Below are positions 13,701 to 25,700 of a stretch of 64,000 bases of DNA, in pieces. Source of the DNA: Lunularia cruciata (taxonomy: Eukaryota > Streptophyta > Marchantiopsida > Lunulariales > Lunulariaceae). Below the pieces are notes generated by a model. That model was not told where the DNA came from. It saw only the letters and a list, made by a program, of their open reading frames with translations, and ran no database searches. Every line of letters begins with the position of its first letter. Within the stretch, counting starts at the first letter, position 1. The stretch covers positions 44,654,333 to 44,718,332 of the forward strand of contig OX419756.1 of NCBI GenBank assembly GCA_948567375.1, given 5' to 3'. The position numbers and the translations under genes are program-made.

Positions 13701-16700
13701 ACTGAGTAGCATGCACATAGTGAACTTCTACGACAATCATTTGAGAAAAGAAAATGAACCCTGTCTGTGGAGTAGATACTAAGCCAATGGGAACACATCG
13801 AACAGGTTAAAAAGGAATATTTTGTAACTGAATACAGAACCCGTTGTAAACAACCCAGTCCCATACCCACGTCTGACTGGATTGACTCTGACACTGACAA
13901 GAATAATCAAGAAATAAATCGATACTTACTAGGAGAAAGATGATAAAAAGTCGGGAGAAACTTGCAAATTCTCCTACTTTCCCGACACTTTATCACAGGA
14001 TTCGCAGCGAGAACTGATGATACCTTCCCTTGTTACTTGTTATAGTCTGGTGGATTGGTGCCAATGATATAATTTCACCATCAGCGTGATAGTCACCCAA
14101 ACGTCTTGCCTTCTGGGCGAATAAATTACCATAGGAAGTGGGGGAAAGGAAATTACAAAGGGGAGAAGAAGAAGCCCCAAGTAGAGAATGTGCCAAAGTA
14201 GCTGAAAGCAGCTGATATTTGAGAAATTGGAGCAGAAGCAGTTCGACGAACGAGGGACCCAGAACCCACTGAGAATGGAACCGAGAACGTGCACATGAAA
14301 TGCATGCATGACCGTATGCAAATAGAAATGAAGTGAATCTAAGCAAATGGAATTGAAGTGAATTTGACATGACCAAAATAAGCAGAACCAAAAACATTAT
14401 TGATACATTCCATAAGTAGCAGCTACGTAGAACTAGTATACATCATGGAAGAAGAGCCAAGAGACAACAGATTAAGCATCTGAAATTGAAAGCAGAGGAC
14501 CACCTAAAAGAGAAACATCAAGCAAGCAGGAAAATACAGAGCGATAGTGGAGGATGGGTGGAGTGGGGCGAAGTGGGAGAGGAGTGGATGGGGTCTTGGC
14601 TGTGTTGGAGCGAAGCGTGAGAGAATGATATAGTATATCGCAGCATGCTCTATGAACACATGAGTCCTAAAACACTGAGGAATCAGACGGGCGGTCAAAG
14701 TAAGCCTTCACGAAAGCACTGAAACAACTGATATTTGAGAAATGGGAGCAGAAATAACTGATATGAGGACACGAGAGCAGAAGCCGTTCTTCGAGAACGG
14801 GGGATCCAGGACTCATTAAATGCATATGAAGTGCAGATGAAATGTAAACATGATATTGGATATATGAGGACAGAAGCCGGGTTAGAGGAACGGGAGATCC
14901 AGAACTCATTAAATGCATATGAAATGTAGATGAAATGGCAATAAAATGAAAGCAGAACTGACTGAAAAATACATGCGAATAGGAGATGAAATCTGATTCA
15001 CAAAAAGCATGTGAACATGATATTGAGAAATGAGGACAGAAGCCGTCCGATGAACGGGGGATCCAGAACTCATTGAATGCAAATGAGATGCATGATATGT
15101 AATGTATACAAAAAATGTGCAAGACGAAATTAGTATAAAACCGGGAAAGGAGATGAAATGGAAACAACTGATCGAATGTGAGCAAAAGCAAATGCCATCA
15201 AGAAACAATTAAAGAGCTACACTTGTATACCAATAGCATGCATCGAATAAACTGTAACAGATAAACAGCGCATGTAGAGAAAAAAGGCTCAACGGGAAAC
15301 TACGCCCTAACGAGCCAGACGAGAAAGATTAAGTCGATCTGAGGTCGGAAATCATGTAGAAGCCATGAAATCGACAATCGAGGAAGACAATTAAGTGAGA
15401 CAGATCGAGAGTATGAAATCGTTCAGAGAACAGGGAAATAGAGCGAAGCTTTAGAGGACTGGATATAGTATATCGCAGCATGTGCTATGAACACATGAGT
15501 CCTAAAACCCTAAAGCAGCTGAAGGAAGCAGAAGGCGGTAATAGTAAGCATCCTCGAAAGCACCCTCGAAAGCACATACAACTTCATCAGTGCCAAACAT
15601 AGTAACAAAGTAGCTGAGCGGATGTCAGTACCGAGTTTCTGTCTGAAAGCTCATGAGTGTCACAGCCAAGGTAAACATGATATTAGGACATGAGAGCAGA
15701 AGCTGTTCTTCGAAAGGAGGATCCAGAACTCAACAAGTGCATATGAAGTGCGGATGAAATGTAAACATGATATAGAGAAATGAGGACAGAAGCAGTTTGA
15801 TGAACGGGAGATCAGAACTCATTAAATGCAAATGAGATGCAAGATATGTAATGTATACAAGATTGCGAACATCTGATTGAATGATAGCATAAATTAACGT
15901 AACCTGGGAACAGATTAAGAGTAATTACTATATACAAGTAGCATGCATCGAAAAAGTGGAAACAGAGCAACAATGCATGTAAAGAAATAAAACCGACAGG
16001 AAAAGCGACGACTTGACGAGCCAGCCGAGAAAGATTAAGATAAATTGAAATCGAGAATCAATGCAGAAGCCTGGAAATCGAAAGTCGTGGAAGATCCATG
16101 AGTCAGCCCAAGAATATAAAATCGCTCAGAGAACGAGGGAAGTACAGCTTCGGGTCTCGTAGGAGTGACGACGATATCCGCGCTAGCGTGTGGGTCGGCG
16201 AGGGAACGAGATGCCGCTAGCGGCGCTCCTCCCTTGGCGCTCCATCTTGGAATCCTCCGTCCGTGTCCACGGGCGGCACTTTCCACGGGGAAGGTGCATC
16301 TCGGAATGTGCACGTCCCGAAAGCTTTGGAAATCTTCTCAAAAAAGGACAAGACGGAGAGGGAGGCTCAAAGCCCTCTCTCTCTCGCCCGCTGCTGCCGT
16401 GCGGGCGCAAGCCCAGAAGATTTCCACGGTGGAAGGGCGCGTTTCATGTCCGGGGCTCACGTTCCCCATGCGAGTGATGATAGATGACATCCGACTCCTT
16501 TGACCCAGCCGAGTGGCCAAGTAAACCAAGCGGATTCCTCCGGCGGTGGGCTGTGAACTCAGGTCGGCCTTCGGGCCGCTCCCGGGCAGCCCCACGGGGC
16601 TCGAGACTAAGATCTCGACGCGCCATGGGTGTAAGCGAAGTGCATCGTAAGTAGCATCGGCCTCTTTTTTGGAGCCCGGCCTGACCGAGCACTCCCCTAA

Positions 16701-19700
16701 CAGTTTCGACCTGTCGTCGGGTCCAATCAAATTGAACCTTATGATATTCAAGCCAAGGTAGACCCAGAATGATATCATAGTGTAGAGGTGCCACTACAAA
16801 CCTCATACACTCCAAATACTCCTTCCCAATCTTTAAGGTAACAAGATGTGAGGTGCGAAATGCAGAACCCTTTCTACCATCCGCCATCATCAAACTACTT
16901 CCAATCACTGGCTTGATAGGAATCCCCAATTCCTTTGCTACTTGCATAGACATGCAATTCTCTAAATTTCCAAAATCAACTAAAATCCTACAACTCCGAG
17001 CTTTCAATCCCATTGGAACAAATCAAGCTCCAAGTAGGCGGCTCAAAATCTCCTATTGGGATTCTTTGTTTCCATGATCATTCTATCGGATCGTTTCATG
17101 TCCGAGGCTCATGTTCCCCATGCGAGTGATGATAGATGACATCCGACTCCTTTGACCCAGCCCAGTGGCCAAGTAAACCAAGCGGATTCCTCCCGCGGTG
17201 GGATGTGAACTTGGGTCGGCCTTCGGGCCGCTCCCGGGCAGCCCCATGGGGCTCGAGACTAAGATCTCGACGCGCCATGGGTGTAAGCGAAGTGCATCGT
17301 AAGTAGCATCGGCCTCTTTTTTGGAGCCCGGCCCAACCAAGCACTCCCCTGACGGTTTTGACCGAGACGTTTTTGTGATGAGAGGCAGCGCTACGTTCCG
17401 AAGGGTATCGACCGGAGGAAAGCGTTATAGATTATATCGCAGCATGCTATGAACACATGAGTCCTAAAACACCAAAAACGCAGAGCGAAGCAGAAAGGAG
17501 GTCATAGTACACATCCACGAAAGCTTGTCCGACTTCATCAGTGCCGGACGAAGTGCCGAAGTAGCTGGGTGAATGCCAGTATCCCCTGTTCCAAGTTTCT
17601 GTTCGAAAGCTCATGAGTGCCAAGGCAAACTCGGTTGCTCCTTTAAGTGCCACTCAAAAGGAGTAAGAATGTTGCGGAAAGAACAAGCTTAGACTTATGT
17701 GGTGAAATGTGGACGAGAGATGGCAAGTGGAACCTATCATAAATTGTTAGCAAGTGGAAAGAAGGAGAAACCCAAAAAAAAATTCGAAATGAACCTGGCA
17801 ATAGAATGAGGACGAGCCAAGAAAAAAATTTAATCACAATGAGCACTAGAAGAGAGGTAATCGAGACGTACTTTGTGAAGCCCTGAAACAAAAACAACGA
17901 CTAGAAGAGACGCAAGCATAACGAGGTACAGTTCTCGTGCAAAAGGAGAAGCTCAATAAGAATATGAGGGTGAGATCGAATCAACACAGATGCAGGGGAA
18001 GGAGCGAACCAACTCAAAACGGGAGAAGTAAGAAGGGCAAAGAGCTAGAAGGAAAGACCAAAAACAAACGAAAACGAAAGGGCAGTATAAGAGAAAAGGG
18101 AGGCAATTTAAGCCTCAGAAGAAAAGGACCCTACAGAGGACTGGAGGACTGGATATAGAGAAATGAGGACAGAAGCTAGGTGGATCCAGAACTCATTGAA
18201 TGCAAATGCTATGCACGATATGTAATGTAAACAAGATAAAGAACATCTGGTCGAATTAAAGCATGAGTATTGTAAACTGTAAGCAATGGAATAGCAACAC
18301 CTACATCCTAGTTGTAGCAACACCTACATCCTGGTTGCATGCATCGAAAAAACAGAAACAGGACATATTGAATGAAAAGCGAAGTACATGTCACTAGGGA
18401 ACAATTTAATAGCAACACGCATATCTGAGATGTGTGTATCTAAGAAGCGGAGACAGAAAACCTGCCTGAGTTGAGAAATAAATACAACAGGAAGAAATGA
18501 GCCAAATTATAGAGATTGAGATAAACAGGAATCGAGAGACAAGTAGAAGTCTGGAAATCGCAAGTCAAGGAAGATCTGAGAGTCAGGAAACGAAAATCGT
18601 GGAAGGTGTAAGAATCAGAGCACCGGAAGTATGAAGTCGTTCTTAGAACGAGGAAAGACGAGCAAGGCGTCAAAGGACTGGATATAGTATATCGCAGCAA
18701 GCGCTATGGACGCCTGAGTCCTGAGAAACTAAAACAGCTGAGGGAAGCAGAAGGCGGCCATAGTAAGCCTCCACAAAAACACGTGCGACTGGAGGACTGG
18801 ATAGAGTATATTGCAACATGTGCTATGAACGCATCAGTGCTAAACGACTGAAACAACTGAAGGAAGCAGAAGGTGGTCATAGTAAACCTCCTTGAAAGCA
18901 CATGCAACTTCATCAGTGCCAAAGTAGCTGAGCGAACGTTGTTAGATATAATGAAGCGTTTTGTGTTTTACTTTATGTTAGTTTACTGTTAGATTACTGT
19001 TCACTATTGCTATTCACATATTACTGTTCAGACGTTAGACTACTGTAGGTAGCTAACGTGCATAAGTTACTTTAAGTCAGTTACCCTGGCACAGCTCTTG
19101 TTCCTCTCGAGCTTGCCCATGTACCTACCTATATAATCCCAGTTTCTGGGATTATCTGTGGTTCTATCGATCCCCTGTTTACATCACATTTTTCTCACAT
19201 GGTATCAGAGCAGTAAGCCTTAGAACTTTTTCTTTAGCTGCTAGGGGACGCCTTAGCACTCAATTTTGAAATTCTTAGAAGTCTGCTCTTCTTACACACT
19301 AGTGTATCTAAGCCTTAGAACTTTTTCTTTAGCTGCTAGGGGACGCCTTAGCACTCAATTTCGAAATTCTTAAAAGTCTGCTCTTCTTACACACTAGTGC
19401 ATCTGGAAAAACAAGAATCTCTTGTTACTCCTCTGAAAAGTATCTCTTCTCTCTGGGTGTTGGGAGGGAAATTCCCCACTATCCTCTATGAATCAAATCA
19501 CTATGTCTGCTGCTGGTGCTGGTGTTGGTTCTGCTGCTGGTGTTGGTGCTCTTGCTGGTGCTATGTTTGCTACTCCAATCATACGATTTGATTCCACTTT
19601 TGTCAAATTCAATGGCAATTATTTCCAATCTTGGAAACATTGTCTTGTCCTTAAACTGAAGGTGGCTTCAGTTTTCTCAATTGTTGATGGTACTGAAGTC

Positions 19701-22700
19701 AAGCCCACCTCAGCGGTTACTCTACCTGATTGGGAGCATAGGAATCTTGTTGCTCTTGAAGCAATAACTTCAGCATTAGCTCCTGAATTTATTCCTACCA
19801 TCAGCAGACACATGTTGGCAAGCGAAGCATGGATAGATTTAACTACCATGTATGAAGGTACTGATGATGTCACAATCATATACCTACTGGACACTTTGAT
19901 AAATTTGAAGATGCATGAAGGCACCAGTGTACCAAAACAAATTACCATTTTTCGTGGAGTCCTCACCCAGTTAGCTGCGGTGAACAACCCAATCGATGAC
20001 CAGCAAGCAAAGCTTCATTTGATGAGATCCATACCTCCTAGTTTCAAGTATTTTCTGCAATCATTGCGAACACAAAAAGCACTACATCTCTCTGATGTCA
20101 TTGCTCTTCTTCTTCAAGAAGAGATCAGTATGAAGCATGATGGTTTTGTAGAGCAAACAACTGCTCTAGCAATCACACAAGGCTCTACATCTTCTTACAG
20201 AAACAAAGGTTAAGGCAAGGGGAACTGGAAGAATGAATCTCATGGGTTTTCTGGTCAGAATCCTTTCAACAGATCTTCTGGTCAGAATCCTTCCCCTGAT
20301 CAGAACTCTTTCAACAGATCTTTTGGCCAGAATCCTTCCACTGGTCAGAACTCTTCCAACAGATCTTCCAATCAGAATCAGAGTTATTTCTCTACATCTT
20401 CTGGAGGAAATTCCTTCAGGCCTTCTATCATCTGTCACTACTGCTCAAAGAAGGGACATCACATCAAAGACTGTCGCAAGTGCATTGCTGATGCAAAGGA
20501 GAAAGGAGGCAAGGAACACCATCACTCCAATGCTTCTACAACTCACCTCTCTTTGTACAATATTGATGTTGTTCCCTCAGTCACTCAGGACAAGCAATGG
20601 TACATTGACACTGTTGCTTCTCAGCACATGACCTACCAACGAACCTGTTTCCTGGTCTATGAAACATATTCACCACCTAGACAAGTTTACTTGGCTGATG
20701 GTTCCAACATTGCTATTTTAGGCCATGGGACAGTTTCTGTTAAGCTTGCTTGTTCAGGGAACTCATACATGCTAGACGATGTTTTACATGTTCCTTTGCT
20801 GAACAAGAATCTCTATTCAGCACTTCAGTTGAGCAAGTCACATGGATCATTTCAGTTAAAGGAAACCAGCATTTTCCTTTATGATGATCTGCAGAATCTG
20901 ATTGCAACCTGTCCTAGATTGGATAACTTTTGGCTTCTGGGAGAGTCAATTCAGCAACCTCAAGATGCTGCAGTCTCTACATCAACTCAGTCTCAGTCAT
21001 CTCAAGCTGCTGCAATCTCTATTCCAACCAGGGATACATCTTCTGCTATTACTTCCCTATGGCATCGACGACTTGGGCACATCAGCAAGAAACGACTTCA
21101 ACTTCTACAAGACCAAGATCTGGTTGCTGGGATGGATCAGATCCATCCTAATTTGTTTCCTGTTTGCTCACCTTGTCTTCATGGCAAGCAAACTCGAAAT
21201 CCCTTACCTCAAGAAGGAGCTACCAGAGCCACTGTTCCATTGGCTCTCATTAATTCTGATGTTAGTGGACCCATCTCTTCTGCTACCTACACTGGTTACA
21301 GATATTTTGTGACCTTCATTGATGATTACACAAGGTACACATTCTTGTATCTACTCAAGTTCAAATATGAAGTTTTTACTTGTTCCAGGAATATGTAACC
21401 TATGCAGAGACTCAACTCAATCAGAAGGTCCGGGGTGCTGCGCTCAGACAACAGTGGTGAATACAACTCTGCAGATTTTCATTTATTCTGCAAAGGCAAA
21501 GAAATCATATGCCAGTTCAGCACTCCACATACTCCTCAGCAAAATGGTGTTGTTGAGAGAAAGAACAGAACAATGGTGGAAGCAGTCCGCACTATGTTAT
21601 TTGAATCTGGACTCCCCAAGCCTTACAGGGGAGAAGCACTACAAACCGCCAACTTTCTGCAAAATCGAAGTCCTACCAAAGCCATCTCTTCCAAAGTCAC
21701 ACCCGTCCAACTCTGGTTTGGTTATAAACCTAATCAACCCTTACTTCGCATTTATGGGTGCATTGCTTATGCACATGTTCCATCTTCTTCCAGACCTAAA
21801 CTCGATTCTAAGTCTTCCAAATGTATTTTCCTTGGCTATAGTCAGGATAGTAAAGCTTACAGAGTACAGAAGATATCTGATAACTCTATTTTTCTGTCAA
21901 GAGATGTTCCGTTTCAGAAACATACTTATGCTCATGAACATAAACAGTGTTCTGACACTCAGGATGTTCAACTGGATTTCATCTGTGATCCAACAATTTT
22001 CATTTCCTCACCTGCTTCTAGTTCTCAATCTACCCACAGTATATCACACCAACTCCAACTCTGTCTCAGTCAACTCCTATCCACAACCTAACAGCTCCAA
22101 CAATTCCTTCTCCATTACCTACTTCACTACAGTCATTACCTTCTAGTTCTGGTACTCCACACAGGTCCCCAGGTTCCTCTACCATTGTTTACACTAGGAG
22201 GCCGAAACCTCTACCTTCTCCAGATGCTGTTCAAACACCTTCTGTCCATCAAGGCACCAGGGTTTGCACTCAAGCTCGAAAATATGATGCACTGTTGGAG
22301 TCTGCTAATGCACTATGCGTGCATTTTTCTGCATCCGACCCTGATCCTGACACATATGAAGCTGCTATCACTAGACCTGATTCCAGTATATTAGTTTAGT
22401 TAATCTCTAGTTTAGAGATTTCTCTTGTTTTTAAGGTTTTGTTAGAATCCTCTAAAAGCCTACTAAATATCTTCTACTTAGGGTAAAGAGGGGAGCAGCC
22501 ATAATTAGGGTTAAGCAAAGCAACCCCCTAGGGTTTGCTGAAGTGTATATAAGAATGCTTTCTGCTCCTGTTTCAATTAGTTCTTCAACAAGGGTGATTC
22601 CAACAACACCTCTTCCTTGCATTCCGTGAAGTCCTGAGTTGCCTAACATCATCTCAGGATTGTCTTTTGATATCTCAGTATTAGAGGCTACTAGTGTTGC

Positions 22701-25700
22701 ATGAGAGAACCTACTTGATGCTTGTGAGCTGTGATACAAAGAGAGAGGTCTAGTATTGCAGTAGTGATGTCTGATACATCAGAGATAAGAGGGAGTGATA
22801 GACCTTCCACTTCAAAGAGTAGGAAGCATGGTTCTTATCACAGTAAAAGGTTTGAGGCTATTCAAGATGAGCTTCAGCCCATGGAGAACAATCAAACATG
22901 GGTCATCACTGAGTTACCAGCAGGTCGCAAGGCAGTCACCTGTAAGTGGATTTTAAAGAAGAAATCTGATGCACAAGGCTTGATCCAAAGGTACAAGGCT
23001 AGACTTGTTGCTCGTGGTTTCTCTCAAGTTCCAGGTATTGACTACACAGAGACCTACTCTCCTGCTGTCAAATTGACAACAATTTGCGTGCTGCTTGCTT
23101 ACTCAGCTCAGAATGATTTGGAAGTGCATGCTCTTGATGTCAAAACAACTTTTCTCAATGGCACATTGACTGAGAAAATATATATGCACATTCCTCCTGG
23201 CTTGCTGACTCCTGACCAGCACAAGCAGCAACAAGCCAATAAACAAGGGCAATTGGTTTTACAGCTCTACAAGGCTTTGTATGGTCTCAAACAATCTGCC
23301 AGACAGTAGTATCACAAGTTTGATCAGGTTTTACTAGGTTTGGGATTTGAGCGCTCTGGAGCTGATTCTAATCTCTATATCTTCCATTCTGGTTCTCATT
23401 TTGTTATCTTACCTCTTTAAGTAGATGACTGCATCCTTGCCAGCAATAATCTTTCTCTTCTCCTCTCTGTCAAAGAGTCTCTTAAACAGGGTTTTGAGAT
23501 GACTGATCTGGGAGAGATTAGTCATTGTCTTCAGTTGCAAGTCACAAGAGACAGAAAACAAAGAAAGATCAGTCTATCTCAAGAGAGATATTTAAGAGAG
23601 ATTCTTCCTCGTTTTCATATGCAAGACTGTAAACCTGTTTACAATCCTGTAGAGTCAGGAGTGAGATTAAGTCTTCAGGATTGTCCAAAAACTGATCAAG
23701 AGAGGGAGTATATGAAGACAGTACCTTACCAATCTGCAGTGGGGAGTTTGATGTGGGCTATGGTCAGCACCAGGCCTGATCTGGCTTATGCTGTCAGTTC
23801 AGTTGCCAAGTATATGGCAAATCCTGGCCTGAACCATTGGAAGGCTGCCAAAAGGATTTTCCGGTACATTCAAGGTACACTGTCACAGGGCCTAAATTAC
23901 AGTGCATCTAGTACTCCCATTCATGGGTATTCCGACTCAGATTGGGGAGGAGATCAAGACACAAGAAGATCTACAGGAGGATACTGCTTTATCTTCTGTA
24001 ATGCAGCTGTCTGTTGGTCAAGCAACAGGCAAGCTTCTGTTTCTTTATCCAGCACTGAAGCTGAATACATGGCCTTGTCAAAGGCCGTGACTGAAGCAGT
24101 ATGGCTTAAGCGCTTGTTAAGAGACATGGGTTTTCCTGGAGAAACAATGGAGCCGTACTGTGACAGCAACAGCGGAATCGATCTTGTTACTCCAACAAAG
24201 CAGCATGAGAGAACAAAGCACATAGACATCAGATTCCACTTTGTCAGAGAAAAGGTGGAAGACAAAGAGATCTCTGTCTTCCAGGTGGACACCAGAGATA
24301 ATACTGCAGACATTTTTACTAAAGGGTTGACTAGAGAACTGCATACAAAGTTTTGTCATGCACTAGGAGTTAGAGATAATAGACAATTACAAAACATCCA
24401 TTAAGAGGGAGTTTTAGATATAATGAAGCGTTTTGTGCTTTACGTTAGATTACTGTTCACTATTACTATTCACATATTACTATTCAGACGTTAGACTACT
24501 GTAGGTAGCTAACGTGCATAAGTTACTTTAAGTCAGTTACCCTGGCACAGCTCTTGTTCCTCTCGAGCTTGCCCATGCACCTACCTATATAATCCCAGTT
24601 TCTGGGATTGTTTGTGGTTCTAACGATCCCCTGTTTACATCACATTTTTCTCACAAATGTCAGCACCCCTTGTACCGAGTTTCGGTTCAAAAGCTCATGA
24701 GTGCAGTGACAATACTCGATATTAGGAGATGAGAGCAGAAGCCATTCAAGGAACGGGGCATCCAGAACTCATCAAATGCATATGAAGCGCATATGACAGG
24801 TAACCAAGATATGCTCAAACAGAGAAGAGTGATAAATCCGTAAAGTAGATGAAGTGAACGTAACAAAACGAATGTAACCTGCAGCAAAGGCATGATAGCA
24901 ACATATCGAGACAACATATATAAAGAACTAGTAAGCGACGTGTATTCGTTAAAACCGATGCAACATAAGTCGAGAAATATGATACATTTGGTAATCGACC
25001 TACCTACAAGCAACGCTTGAAGGATGAAAGTAAGCTAAAGTCTGGAGTCGGGCAGGAACCTTGAATCTCAATTACTGTTCGCTAGCAGATAATAATTGAG
25101 AGGGAATTAGTTGACGGGAGGAGTGGAGCTATGCATGAGCGGAGTGTAAATCGCAACATGATCTATGAGCGCATGAGATCCCCAATCACTAGACACTAGA
25201 AGAAAGCAGTCATGATAAGCCTGTTCGCAAGCATTCACAAGAGACATTTGAGCATTGCAAAGAGAGATATATAGGAAATGAGAAGCCGTTGGTAGAAAGA
25301 GGGATCCACACTCACTTAGGACTGAAAAAATGCTAACCGAACCAGTGCAAACCTAAACAAGTAAATTCACGCAAGACCGGATGCGAACCAAAGAATGCTG
25401 ATCTAAGCAAGTAAATGCATGCAAGTCTAAGCAAGTAGAAATTGAGAAAAACACACTATCCAAATCTATGCAAACCAGCAGCGAAGATTGATAAGGTCCA
25501 TGACCATCCTATGGCATTCACTATCTAGAGTAGTATGCAGCCTGACTTGGTGAGCAATGCGACCCGAAAAAGCAGAGGATGCAATTCAAAACAAAGGGAA
25601 ACCATCGAGCAAGTAGGAAACATAGTTTACTGGGTCGTAGATGGGTAGTAGCGAACTGTGATAGGACTGAATATGAGGATATGAGAGCAGAAGCCATTCG

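Larger units (their letters stand above)
2760..18935 (+). repeat. Dispersed same-orientation hairpin repeat (unit A, about 60 bp, roughly 25-30 copies)
   Basis: A recurring segment reads AGGACAGAAGCCGTTC, a 3-base loop, GAACGGGAGATCCAGAAC, then TCATTNAATGCAAATGA. CCGTTC/GAACGG forms a 6-bp stem. Copies begin near 2815, 3350, 3425, 3500, 3915, 5335, 5430, 6830, 7200, 7625, 8215, 8995, 9530, 9710, 10135, 10650, 13440, 14230, 14770, 14870, 15035, 15690, 15780 and 18165. Every copy I saw is on the plus strand, antisense to the host gene. The tails after the core differ between copies, so it is a module rather than one simple satellite. Confidence 0.8.
18940..24655 (+). mobile_element. Ty1/copia LTR retrotransposon, full-length but inactivated
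   Basis: Element of 5.7 kb bounded by two LTRs, with the order PBS, gag, protease, integrase, reverse transcriptase, RNase H and PPT, which is the copia order. Flanks AACGT (18935-18939) and AATGT (24656-24660) look like a 5-bp target duplication with one change. The empty-site sequence GAGCGAATGTCAG occurs in other copies of unit B, confirming insertion into that repeat. It lies in intron 2 of the zinc-knuckle gene, antisense to it. In-frame stops, frameshifts, a lost protease glycine and a nested insertion make it non-autonomous. Confidence 0.95.

Noticed and set aside
3104..15208. Many minus-strand frames with recurring peptides such as MSSGSPVPRTAS
   Set aside because: These are translations of the hairpin repeat unit; the same peptide recurs because the DNA repeats, not because a protein is conserved.
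16165..16503. Overlapping open frames on both strands in GC-rich sequence
   Set aside because: GC-rich DNA keeps several frames open by chance; no similarity seen.
2760..18935. Possible CRISPR-like array
   Set aside because: Repeats are irregularly spaced with variable tails, diverged, in a eukaryotic intron.
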